In this document: piece by piece, positions 1 through 11,800 of the stretch
How the letters are laid out: every line of letters starts with the position of its first letter
Numbering within the stretch: the first letter of the stretch is position 1
Source of the DNA: Xestospongia bergquistia
Lineage: Eukaryota > Porifera > Demospongiae > Haplosclerida > Petrosiidae
Length of the DNA: 64,000 nucleotides
Reading direction: 5' to 3'
Assembly: GCA_963965975.1 (NCBI GenBank)
Contig: OZ014416.1
Span: forward strand, 6,076,001 to 6,140,000
Notes under the pieces: model-generated
The model's database searches: none
Told to the model about the DNA's origin: nothing
The model's input: the letters and a program-made list of their open reading frames with translations, nothing else
Position numbers and translations under genes: made by a program

Positions 1-2777
1 TCATCTCAATGACTATAGCTTTTTCACTGGAAGAAATCCATTGGTAAGTTACAATAGTATATTAAAATTAATAGTTAATACTTGTCTTCATTAGTATATG
101 ATATATGACCCTATACATCTTCATATATAAACACAGTGAAATACTGTAATTTATATTTTATGATTACCCTTTAGCCTCTTCATTTCAAATATAATTATAT
201 TTAATTGACTTTTAGGATCTATTGACTCAACCTTTAACATGTGATATGATACTGAGTATCTCAAGAGATTGCCTTCAATCTAGAAATATTTCAACTCTAA
301 AAGGTTTGTTTTTCATGTTTGTTTGCATATCTAAAAACACTATATATACTCTATTTTGTTCTCATTGTTTTCTTTTTGATTATTCTATGATAATTTGTTA
401 GAAAATGCTCCTGAGAAGAGTGACCTCCTAAGTCTAATGTCTGGAATTCATAACAGGTGGTACACTATTGGTATATGTCTTGAAATTGAAAATGGAGAAC
501 TTGACTCTTTGTATAATTATCAGTATGATGATGTCAAACTTTCTAAAGTACTACAACTTTGGATGGAGAGAATGACTAAACCTGTTACTTGGAATACCAT
601 TTTAGAAGTAATAGGAAGTCCACCTATCCAAAATAAATCTGTTGTGATGGAGATTGAGAATTTTTTAGAATGTGAGTACTTATATAATAATTATTACTAG
701 TAATCCAAGGTACTTGAGCTTTTGTTAAATTGTGTATTTATGGCTTCACTTATAAAGACAATGATACGTAAAGTACCACTATTAAGCAATTTCAAAATCT
801 CTTATTAAATATCACAAAAAATGTATTTTTGTATTTTTTAAGTGAGTAATCATCATCGCTATTTTATGCTATTATTTATGTAGCCATGACAAAGGAAAGT
901 AGTGATATTTATGGTGATCTATTGGAGCTATTGACCACTACTGGTAAGATATTGTTAAAATATACTGGTTCACTACAGATCCTCCACATATAGTGATGAC
1001 TTAGAAATACTCAGCCAAAACACTTTGTCTGATAAATGCTCAGATATATACTATATCTAATAATTAGTTTATTAACAAAGCAATATATTCTTTTATACTA
1101 AAGTTTAAATTTAGTTATTAGATGTACTGTATAGAGTTTAGTAATTTTCTGATCCACTTTAGTATCAACATAATAAAGGTACATATATATAGTATAATTA
1201 TTGTAATTATGTATATTTTTGTGTTATAATTTTATAGAAGATGTAACACAAACAGACAAAAACATAATTGAGCAGCAAAGTGATGGCAAATAAATATTAC
1301 TTAACCTATACATGATTACACAATGATTGTTAAATGACTAATTATATCCTTTACAATATAGATGTGAATGAAAGTGTTAATGAGACTTTTACTGATACTA
1401 TTAATTGTAAGTTCATTATGACTATAATTAGTGGAAAGATGATGTATATTAATTTTATTTTATTAAATTTGTGCATACTTCATTCCAATATATTGTATTA
1501 AATTTAGCATTTTATTAAAGCCAGACCCAAACTGACTTGATATTTTTATTCATAACATTAAACTTTTAGGGCTTATTATGATAGTTAGTAAATTACTAGT
1601 TATTTTATGCCTTTCACTTACAGCAGTTACCCTGGAAGAAAATAGAGGTGACAGTAGTAATACTATTACTGGTAAGTTGATGTCATTATGTTTGGTTAAA
1701 TATATAATGTATATGTTAGAGAAAGAGGACTTTAAAGCAAACTTACTACATTTAGCATAAATAAAGCATTCAAGTTTAGTATGTACTTGTAACATTGTTT
1801 CTTATCATACGCACCAAAGTAAAAATATATACTGCTGGATTGAGTGTTCCAGTTACAAGGTTTGATAACTAATAAAACCTGTACATAGTGAGGTGCATAA
1901 CCAGTTTATATCGTAATGAATTGGCTTTATTCTTCAGAATGTTGCACAACATTTTATTGGTCAGTAATCCTTTCCTCTTCTTACAACAGTAGTATAGTTA
2001 ACTTTTCCAGCTGACAAATTTCAAAATATAGTCATATATGACACAAATGTTTGGTACAACATTTAGCCTTGTCTATATGCCTTACATTTTCTGTTGAAGG
2101 AGAAGCTATATTTAGATATCTGTTTACTATGTTGGGAAGTAATGTTTTACTGAAAAAAGTTAAAATCATGGATTTTCCATTATCTATTTAGTCATTGTCA
2201 TTAGTACACTAATTAAAAATTAATAATGAACCTTCTATGAGGTTTGATATCTTCACATTATTTTAGACGTTATTACAATAGTTTGATAAATTCATATGTT
2301 TCCTAAATTACTATAAGTTATAGTTACTTTATGTCCTTCAATTGAACCATTTGCTCTAGAAAATGAAAGTGTTGATAAAACAATCATTGATGGTAATAAG
2401 TTGATGTTATTAAATTTGAATTATGCATACATTAGAGAAAATGGATGTTTTATTTACTTTAAGATAAACTTACTGCATTTATTATACAGTATAGAGCTTA
2501 ATGTACATAACATGCTCCTGTAGACTAACATGAATATAAATAAAATTGGCTTTGTTATTTGCAGAGAGTCTGAAGTTCACTAAAACTCTTCCAAGTGGAA
2601 CACAGGAAACTGCAATAAGAAGAAGGACATCTTTATTTAGTAGTCGAGTAAGTTAATAGAGAATTTAGCTTTATTTATCCATTGATGTTACTGTTTATCT
2701 ATCATTAGAATAATAAGGATCCTTCAGAAGTTTCCAAACACACCCAAAGCCGTAGTGCTTTTTGTATTGTATTGTGA
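1..2777 (+). CDS. Gene 1, 3' part: ROCO-Death domain protein with CaaX end
   Basis: Partial gene entering from the left edge. Exons by splice sites and phase: 1-43 (end of the ROCO C-terminal region, reads FFTGRNPL, as in gene 2), 216-303, 402-671 (Death domain, 270 nt), 884-943, 1238-1285, 1362-1406, 1624-1671, 2360-2392, 2565-2647 and 2709-2777 (TGA stop). From exon 402-671 onwards every exon starts and ends in phase 1 until the phase 0 junction at 2647/2709. The Death exon has the usual core (RWYTIGICL, VLQLWMERM, VTWNTILEVI). The last exons encode a basic RRR stretch and end SAFCIVL, a CaaX-like box with X=Leu that would suit geranylgeranylation and membrane anchoring (inference). Exon 1238-1285 has a GC instead of GT donor; if it is not spliced, a TAA at 1291 ends the protein early. 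The 5' part (ankyrin, GTPase) lies outside the window. By family it would be a DAPK-like ROCO signalling protein. Confidence 0.68.
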
Positions 2778-3180
2778 TTATAGTAATTGACTTCTATTTT
2801 AAACTTAACTAACTCCAGATAGTAATTACAATAGCCAATAATAATTATAATACTTATACAATTGATACACAAGACAGTCTCACATAATTAACCACATTCC
2901 ATAAATAATAACAAATATAATTATAAATAAAATGTAGTCACCAATACATCTCTCCTTTTAAGTCCAACTCTTGGTAGCCTCAACACTCTAGCCACTTCTA
3001 GCAATTATTAGACATTCGTTCTTACAGTTCAATATTGTCTTTTTCAACCACATCAGGATAACTAATTAAATGCTAATAGTCCTTTTGAGATGTTAATTAG
3101 ATTATTTACTTTATGACCAGTTTTCAACTTGCTAGAATTTAGATGCTTCAAGTCTTTAGCTTAAGGATGTATATCATATC
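2531..3180 (+). repeat. Direct duplication, copy 1 (terminal CaaX exons)
   Basis: This stretch recurs at about 5592-6395. Both copies carry the two last exons of gene 1, the intron between them, the stop codon and several hundred bases of 3' flank, including the shared word gcttcaagtctttagctt at their right ends. Copy 2 carries roughly 130 extra bases. Identity is high in and around the exons and lower in the flank, so the duplication is not recent. Confidence 0.8.
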
Positions 3181-3542
3181 TATATCACTATTAGACTATT
3201 TGATAGAAAGTTTTCTTCTTATCTACTCTATGCTTAAAACATCTAGGAACGCCAAATCTATCTCTTACAAAGAGCAACTTTTGTTTGTTGAAGCTATATA
3301 TGACGGAAAAGATGTCTTCGTGTGGTTTTGTATTCCAACAGTACTGAACAAGTTTATCGCTCTTTTTGCTTTCATTAAATCTCTGCAGAACCGACTACCC
3401 ATGCCTAAACTCAGTAATGAATGAAACGTCACCAATATAAACCCAGCCCATTTCTCGTCATTTAATTTAAAATGTTGTGGCTTTGATATCAGTATATTGC
3501 ATAAATTACAAAATAATTACGTGCATGCGCAAGCAGTAGTTA

Positions 3543-3573
3543 CCAGGCTTTCTTTTCTATCGCGAAAGCCTGG
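3543..3573. other. Hairpin, 10-bp perfect stem
   Basis: CCAGGCTTTC at 3543-3552 pairs with GAAAGCCTGG at 3564-3573 across an 11-base loop, and TA/TA extends the stem beyond one bulged G. The surrounding 60 bases are less AT-rich than the rest of the window. It could be a transposon end or an RNA hairpin; nothing in the sequence decides. The overlapping 113-codon minus-strand reading frame shows no recognisable domain and was not called. Confidence 0.4.
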
Positions 3574-3964
3574 GTACGAGATTAACATCGATGGTGTGCT
3601 GCCTGCATCAAAATTATATACAACACTGCCATAATGGAAGTGGCTCACTACTGGCTGTGTATCGTATACTAAAGTATTAGGACGGGGTCTAGTGATAGTA
3701 ATATAGTATAACACTGATGATACAACTCTCACAATCATAAGAATATATATTTGGACACACACAGTCCAAATTTTATAAGCTGCCAATATGGCTTCCCAAA
3801 CATTATTAAGAGGCAGTATTTCATAATACAGCATAAATGTATTATTACATGTATACACATGTACTTTTGGGGACCTACGTATACCACTTCATCTTACAGC
3901 AGTTAGTACCTGATGTAGGACATCATTTTTTCAAGAACACACACAAAATATAATAACAGGATAA

Positions 3965-5292
3965 CTAATCAAAAAAACACCCAAAGTATTGAAGTCTACA
4001 ATCATTAAAAGTGACAAATTCTTCTGCTATTTCTTCCAAGTTTATCTTATCTTTGCAATTTTTGTGAGTATGTAAAATGATGACATGGTTCAAACGCTCT
4101 TGTGACATATTTGGATGTAAGTAGTTCTTCAGTCTTCTTAAGGTCAAAAATGTACGCTCAGCTGAAGCGGAAGCCATGGGAATAGTTAAATATAGGCAAA
4201 GAAGTTTATAAATTTCTGAAAACATTGCCTTTCGAATTGATGTAGTGTTCGTTAATTCACATATGGTGCTGATAACAGTCACCTCTTTGACTGTAATTGA
4301 ACTGTCCCTATTCACACCTTTTACCAGTTCTGGTAGCATTGAAAGCTGTGGCATCAATCTCTCAAAATCTACATCCCCTTTGTACATGTCATTTGATGAT
4401 TTTGTAAGAATGCCATTGCGCGCAAGACGGTATTAAAATATTTTCTATCTCATTAAGAATCCTCAAGCCCTTCTGTTCAAACCGTCGTGAAATTTCATTG
4501 CTGTTATATCTATGGCCTCATAATACAAATGGCGAAAGAATTCTCGTGGTGTTTTTGGATGGAAACCATCGGATTCTCCCATCTTTTTAGATGGTTGTCA
4601 CTTGCATGGGAGTTTTGGTTCTTTTGTTAAGTCTTGTGATGCAGCAACAATGGCATCATAAAAAGAATTGAATTCAAATGCTTGTACATGTAGTTTCATC
4701 AATAGAAATAAATTGCCTTGATTGTCATGCCCTCTAACAGCCAGCCCTTGTCGCATCAAAAAACGAAGAGAAGTTGTATTAAAAGCATTTTTCTTCTTAA
4801 TTCCTGATCTTTCTTCAAACATGAAATAGTTAAAGTCATAATACTTGGCCGTTGTAGTGACTCATACTTAAAAATGGCTTCATGATGAGTTTGGCTTGCT
4901 TCATGTTCTCGAAACTTTTCTTTTGCCTTCTTCCAATTACAAAATTCTTTTGTAATGAAAGAAGAATCACTGCGTTTATTGAAAGTTACTCCTCCCAATG
5001 AATTAATCTTCTGGCAATAAAAGCAATACACAACATTGCGTTTTAATTTAAGCAATATGAAAGCCATTTGTGCTCAGAAAACCACTTACTTTGAAAATAC
5101 ACGATGCTGTTTACCTTGCTTCCTCTTATTTGACCCAATACTCTTGTTAGTCAGAGATTGTAAATGGGCATTTCTATCAGTGTCACAACATTCAAGGTCA
5201 CTAACACTAGAATTAGCTACTGGTTGGTCTTCCGTCCCTGTCACAGTACTAGCACTGTCATTATTAAGCATTTCTTGGTTTTCCTCATTCAT
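3965..5292 (-). pseudogene. Decayed hAT transposase (TTF zinc finger / HAT dimerisation)
   Basis: Minus-strand fragments in the right order for a ZMYM/TTF-type hAT transposase. A Ser/Asp-rich N-terminal piece (5292-5086) is followed by a TTF-type zinc-finger piece around 5067-4800 (VVYCFYC, FCNWKKA, EHEASQTHHEA), a fragment at 4822-4598, a short piece near 4590-4440 (PREFFRHLYYEAID), and the C-terminal HAT dimerisation segment at 4387-3965 with the hallmark ASAERTFLTLRRLKNYL. The pieces are in different frames with stops between them, and most of the catalytic core is missing, so the element is dead. It sits between the two copies of the gene 1 terminal exons. No clear terminal inverted repeats were found by eye. 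Confidence 0.8.
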
Positions 5293-5591
5293 CAGTTTAT
5301 CTGGATCATCATCATCCTTATCATTACATTGGTCATTAGTACTCTATTATGGAGTATTCATATAAAAATATCAATAAAAAATGCTATAATGAGTTGTGCA
5401 TCAGCACCATGACTCTATTTGCATCTATCCTTTATTTGTGAAAACTCACTCAAATTTGTCAGTATCAGTTTCAGATTCACTAATTTGGGAAGTTTGCTTG
5501 ACCACTTTGGTTGTTTAAGGTGGGATTCTTCAATTGCAACTTCATCATTAGTAGTGAAAAAAAGATTTAATGTCAGCTGCTTAGAAGTCAT

Positions 5592-6395
5592 TAAATATAA
5601 ATAAAATTAGCTTTGTTATTTGCAGAGAGTCTGAAGTACACTAAAACTCTTCCAAGCGGAAGTCAAGAGACTGTGATAAGAAGAAGGAGATTTTTAACTT
5701 GTACCCGAGTAAGTTTAGAGAGAGACTGAGCTTTATTTATCCATTGATGTTACTGTTTATCTATCATTAGAATAATAATGATCCTTCAGAAGTTTCCAAA
5801 CACACCCAAAGCCGTAGTGCTTTTTGTATTGTATTGTGATTATAGTAATTGACTTCTATTTATACTCAGCTAGATCAAGGCAGTAACTATAATAACCAAA
5901 AATAATTATAATGCTTACAAAATTATACTCAAGACAGTCTTACATAATTAACCACTTTTTATAAATAATAACTAATGTAAATATCAATAACATCTAATCA
6001 CCAGTACATCTCTTCTTTTAAGTCCACCTGGGATTAATAAAAGTAGGTGGCCTCAATACTCTCCCACTTTTATTAATGATAGTATTAGAAGGTAATGCAG
6101 GATGATTAGTTTAAATACTTCCCCTCTTGGTGATACAGGTGTGGTTGTAGAGTGATTGGTGGTTGTTTTGTTATTAGCCATACTTTCTTACAATACAATA
6201 TTATAATATCCTTTTCAACCATATCGGGATAACATGATTAAATGCAAATGGTTCCTTTTAAGATGTTGTTTCAATTATTTACTTCATATGACCTATTTCA
6301 ACTTCCTGTGTAGCATTAATCTTACTCTCTGGTAACCAGACTGTTTCTCTAGGATTTAGATGCTTCAAGTCTTTAGCTTAAGGATGTATATCATA
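5592..6395 (+). repeat. Direct duplication, copy 2
   Basis: Second copy of the block at 2531-3180, containing the duplicated CaaX exons and 3' flank. It has an insertion of roughly 130 bases around 6040-6190 relative to copy 1. Confidence 0.75.
5626..5839 (+). CDS. Duplicate terminal exon pair of gene 1 with CaaX box
   Basis: Exon 5626-5708 (83 nt, the same length and phase as 2565-2647) and exon 5771-5839, ending in TGA. They read the same as the gene 1 tail with substitutions: basic RRRR, then the same SAFCIVL end. Splice acceptor and donor are intact in both. They could serve as an alternative 3' end of gene 1 if splicing skips the first pair and the hAT relic, or they could be unused remnants. 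The complete CaaX box in both copies suggests selection, or too little time to decay. Confidence 0.5.
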
Positions 6396-6984
6396 TCTTC
6401 TCACTGTTAAAAATGAGAACATTTGCTTTGACCTGAGCTGGAGCCATTAGAATGGTAGTACATATTTTCCACTCATTGCTTCAGAAGGTAAATATTAACC
6501 ATTTTGTAAAAGTATATATCTGTATGTAAATAAATCTAAATATGGATCAGGTTGCTTGCTCAAAGTTGTTTGTGATTGGTTGTTTTAATGATTGTACTAC
6601 CTCACCATTACTCTGTGTAAAATGATTAGTATTTGTGATGAAAATAAATCTGTCATTAATATCATTAGCAAACTCACTGAACAAATGAAATGAATACTAT
6701 AGACATTTTCAGACAGTACTTTGTAAGTAAAGTGATGTCTTGCATGTACATTCTTTAAGTAAGTAATCATGTCTTCTGAGGTAGAACGAGTCACCTCTAT
6801 ATATATATAGACCCATTGCAACCCCTCCTACTTCCTGAATATAAACGTAGCAACCGTTGCTAACCAGCCATGTTGGTGAACCAACGCGAGTAACTTTCCA
6901 CGTGGAGTATGGAAGCACCCGGCTATTATTAAGCGATAACAGACTTCCTGTTGAAAAGAAGATTCAAAGAGAAGCTCTAGTTAG

Positions 6985-7140
6985 TGAGCAACATTGATCC
7001 ATATGAACTGAAGAGAATTGTGTGGCAAGACAACGTGGAAGTTTGGCCTGCAGTCAGTGCAGTGACTCATGTATTTACATATTTATTATGTACCTGTTCC
7101 CATTATTATATTACTATATATTATATATCATTATTTATTA
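6985..7140 (+). pseudogene. Possible YqaJ-type transposon protein fragment
   Basis: Frame starting at 6990 reads NIDPYELKRIVWQDNVEVWP followed by AVSAVTHVFTYL. This resembles the DPY-L---W-DD--LWP---Y--I--YL segment I recall from YqaJ/SWIM proteins of invertebrate DNA transposons. Nothing recognisable continues beyond about 7140. Together with the minus-strand THAP-like relic immediately downstream, it could be the second protein of a two-gene ISL2EU-type element. The family match is from memory and the piece is short. Confidence 0.35.
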
Positions 7141-7361
7141 AATGGTACAACTGAATCACAAATATTACAGGCCAAACAATCAAAAACTTGAGCCTCTCGT
7201 ACAATACATGAAGTACATTAGAGAATATGCGAGAAATGATTAAGGAATGGACTCCAAATTGATATGCTAGATTTTGTCCTGAGAGTGATAGTCAGAGTCT
7301 TATTAAAGTGTGGATCAGCTGTTGAAAAGGTGAAATGGCTAAGTGGCCTTGGGATATAATA

Positions 7362-8115
7362 CTAGCTTGAAGCAGTGCTAACTGTCCAGTTTGTTAATCC
7401 AGTATAATATCTAACTTTCTTGTCATCATATCTGAATGTATCTTGGTCAAAAGCCACAGACTTAACTTTCTCCTGAAGCAATTTATTTTTTTCCAGCAAA
7501 TCTGCATTTTCAGCTTTTAACTGTGAACAGCTAGATCTCAGGAAATCATTATCCACTTTTAACAGCTCCATATCCAATATTTTACAAGAAGTTAGATCAG
7601 TTTGACTGGAGGATGCTTCTGCCTTTGAAGACGAGCAATCATGTTCTAGTGAAAGCTAAGTAAGAAATCAATCAGATCATTATACTACATATGTACTTCA
7701 ATCTTATATTCAGATCAATAGAATCTACTCTCCTTCACTTAGCTTCTTTGACCTTTGTCCTTTCATACCTTGCAGTAGATGACTCAGTGCTATGAGCTGT
7801 AGACTCAGCATAACCAAGAATAAGTGTTGGAGCCCAATCTGGGTTAAGATTATCATAAAGTGGACTTGGTTTACCTGTTTATTGAAATCGCAACAATAAT
7901 ATAACTGTTAGAGTGTATAAAGTTACCTGATATAAAATGTTTAGAACAGACACAAAAGTTGTGGCAATGATCTGGTGTCACATCAGCTCTGCGTATTCTT
8001 TCTATCTACAACTCTTGGTGCTCTTAATTCAATTCGAAAATAGTTTCAATGGAATATATGTTAGCAAATTCTTTAGCTTCTTATTACCTACAAGCCTAAA
8101 TAACAAACTTATTGT
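7362..8115 (-). pseudogene. THAP-domain DDE_Tnp_4-type transposase fragment
   Basis: Minus-strand exon remnants. About 8115-7927 reads the second half of a THAP zinc finger (HNFCVCSKHFIS) and ends at a GT donor. It joins in phase to an exon starting at 7874 that continues with GKPSPLYDN and DWAPTLILGY, the usual THAP-to-linker transition. A further exon from about 7660 to 7362 is coiled-coil-like (Leu/Asn/Lys-rich) and ends with DKKVRYYTGLTNW, as seen just before the catalytic domain of HTH_Tnp_4/DDE_Tnp_4 transposases. The DDE catalytic domain is absent. Call: truncated transposon of the ISL2EU/IS4EU or Harbinger-like group. Confidence 0.55.
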
Positions 8116-8351
8116 ATTGCTGTAATACACAAGGAATTACACCATGTCTTTCATCAACAAAGTCACTGCTTCATCTGTGTACACATATATTTCTAAGTTG
8201 TTACTAACTGTATAGTATGATGTCAAACATTGATATGATATCTTCACTATAGTGTAACTGATTACCAGACTTAGTTATACTTCTTACTGTAATATTTTTA
8301 TAATGTTGTAGTCATATCTTCATTCACATTTTTTGCTGTTTTATTTATCAG

Positions 8352-8801
8352 GAACTGAATTCAGCTTTACATTATGCTTCACTTTTTGGTCACACTGAGA
8401 CAGTCCAGTTTCTCTTACAATCAAATGCAAATCCCAATATTTGTAACAAGGTCAGTGTGCATTGTGTATAGTTCGTATTTTATTTGCTGTGTCTACTACA
8501 TGTAGTACTACCTGTCTAGTAGGACAGGATGTAGATCAAAGCTAATTTGACAAGTATAATTTTGAAAACACCTATGTTCTTCCACTGTACAACAGATCTC
8601 TGAGCTTAAGCTTTGAATTTGCTTGCCAAATATCCACCATTTTTACACATATCACATCTATTAAGCCATAATAATAAATATACTGTAAAATTTTTAAGAT
8701 AGCTTGTTACAACTGGAAATGTTGGATATGATCACCATCAATATATATTTGCATGTTTGGCATGCAAATAGTTTAAATTTTCACATGTATGTGTGCATAT
8801 A

Positions 8802-8833
<32 letters not shown>

Positions 8834-11800
8834 ATTGCTTTCATAATTTTAATCTACCATTATTATAAAGTAATTTATTTCATTTTGTAGTGGGGACAAA
8901 CTCCACTACATATAGCATATTGGTATGATCACAACAACATTGTTAAGCTGCTATGTTCTTTTGGAGGTGATCTGGACCAAGTTAGAAATGTAAGTGATGA
9001 ATGTAACAATATATTAGTGTATATGTTGACATGGACATAGTGATCTTATATGTTATGATATACTATAAACATGACCTAATTATATGTGGGTACATGCCAC
9101 AGTTATAATATATTATTTATTTTAACAGGATGACCTACTTTTGACTTCAGCTAAAAACAGTGATATGAAAAATGTAAATTTAGCACTTACATCAGGTGCT
9201 AATATCAATGTTCACTATTCTAAGGAGGTTAGTACACTGATTAAGTAGTAACAAATTATTGTTGCTTGGTAATGGTAACGTTTTAATGTAATATATTCTA
9301 TAACAAAGGAAATCAGTCACAGGTATTCAAGAGATATTAGCCCCACCCACTCATAAGCTTACAGATAATACTTTATTTAAAAAACACTTAGGCTATTTTT
9401 TTCTATTTCCACTAGGCTACCATTTTGCTTTGTTGACATTGTCATGCAATTTTAGTACACAAGAAATTATTCTACTGAAATTTTTATTAATGTGTTTATA
9501 TAAAAGTTGTTGACATTTTGGCAATTAGCTTTGCATCAGAATTAGCATCACTATTTAAAGGCCAAGTGTTAAGAAATTAAAATTGTACAGACAAAATATT
9601 CTTACAAATTTAGCTTCTTTAATCTTTAATAATAAAATATCTCTACTATTTTATTATACATTCTTCAAATTTCCAAACAACTGCAACACCAAAACACCCA
9701 AAAAATTCATAGAACAATTCTTTACCATTTGTTTGTATTGTAATGTTCTGTATATTTTGTACTATTATAATCAACAATAAATATTTGTGTATTTGCTGCT
9801 TTTCTTCTAGTATCAGCAAACAGCTCTACATCTAGCCTCAGAAGGAGGTCACTGTGATATTGTAAAGCTACTGTTAATCTCCAACGCAGATCCCAGTATT
9901 TGTGATGAAGTCAGTGTATATTTTGTGTAGAGACTACTGTGTTTTACTATACTAAATCAGTATTTAATAGGTATAGAATGTTATGGAAAAAAGAGTTGCG
10001 CATATAAGAAATGAATTGAAATTCACAATCTGGAAAATAGCATGACTTATGTGTTTGTCTCTGCTAAAAATTGAGAAAGAAATGACTTAAAATATAGTCT
10101 TAAAGCCATATTTGACTAAAGTTATATCATGCTAATAAAGTTGATAATTAATGTAAGTACAGTTGTTACAAAAATAACACAATTTGAGATCCCATAGTAT
10201 AGACACTTTTTGCCTGAATATTAAGTAATGTTTGTGTGTAGGTGGTTGCTACATAGATATCTAGTATTTGAACTTTTAGGCTGTCTGTAGTAGGTTCATG
10301 AAAATGTTAAGGAAATCCTTAAAATGCACTTTCCAGAATTGGGTGTTACATGTCATTAGTGAAAATATTTCGAAGTGACAATAGGAAAAGTTGTATCATA
10401 CAATTACACTTTAATTCCTGATTTTGATGGACAAACAAAATGTCATATGCCATCTGGGGCTGCCCCTATCATATATTAATTGCATGTGGTTACTAATATA
10501 AGAAAGCCTCTCTGCTAAAACATTAAAACTTAACAATGATGGTGATACTGAACATATATTGCAATTGCTTACCAACAGCTTTAAATTCCTGGAGAATAAT
10601 TTCTTTGCCTGTAAACAGGGCTAGTACTACATTACATGTCATTGAGTGTGGTTTATAAAATTCATATGTTCTAAGATTGCATATAGAATACAGTAAATAC
10701 ATCTGTTTTGTTATATAAGAAAAGGTAATATTGACAAAATTCATGATATGGCATGGCATGGCATACCTAATATAGTTTATATCAAGTGTACATTTGGCAA
10801 GATAATATAATTATTTTGATAATTATTAGTGTGAATTTGTAATTAAATAAAATTTCCAATTTTATCTAGTATCAACGAAAACCAGCACATTATGCAGCAG
10901 ATAAAGGTTATGTTGATACTCTAAAGTTATTAATTGAGGTGGGACAAGCTGATGTAAATGCTAGAGATCAAGTAAGTAATATTACAGTTACTTATGAATT
11001 ATTTCCACTGTAGTATCACAATTTAATGTGGTATTTAAAAGTGATACCAACCTGTTTTATACCCAGAATGTCCATTACTTCAAATATTTTGATAACATTT
11101 TTTTACAAAAAAATTCCGAGAATAATTATTCAAAATCTTTAACAGTTATAAGCAAACTAAAACCCAATTTAAATGGCAACAAGGCTACAATAGGAACAGA
11201 TTAATTGTGTTAGTGACTGTCACTCATAGATCTGTTTACTTGAGATAAAAGTTTGTGCATAAACTATATCTAAAGTGTACAAATTCATTGTTAAGTAATT
11301 AATTAAAATAATTAAAATTTAGTTCATTATTTGGATATAGTACTTGGGAATATGGCAGTAGACCATAATTTTAAGTAAACCAAATGAAAATGTTAGGGAA
11401 ATCCTTAAAATGCAGTTTCCAGAATTGGGTATTACATGTCAGTGGTGCATATATTTCGAAGTGACAGTAGGAAAAGTTGCATCATGCATTGTTGACTAAG
11501 CTTGCGCCATTCAATGCATGCATGTTTATTCCTTAGACCTTAGACCTCTTTGAAATCTGAATATAAAAATTGATGTTACTTTTTTTTCAATAAATCTGTG
11601 GTTACATTGAGAAAAAACAATTACACCCAAATTCTTCATATTAATGGACAAACAATAATGTCATGTGCCATCTGGGCAGCCCCTAACATGAATTACATGT
11701 GGTTACTAACATCTCTCCTTAAACATTAAAACTTAACAATGATGGCAATACTGGACATATATTGCAATTGCTTACCAACAGCTTTAAATTACTGGAGAAT

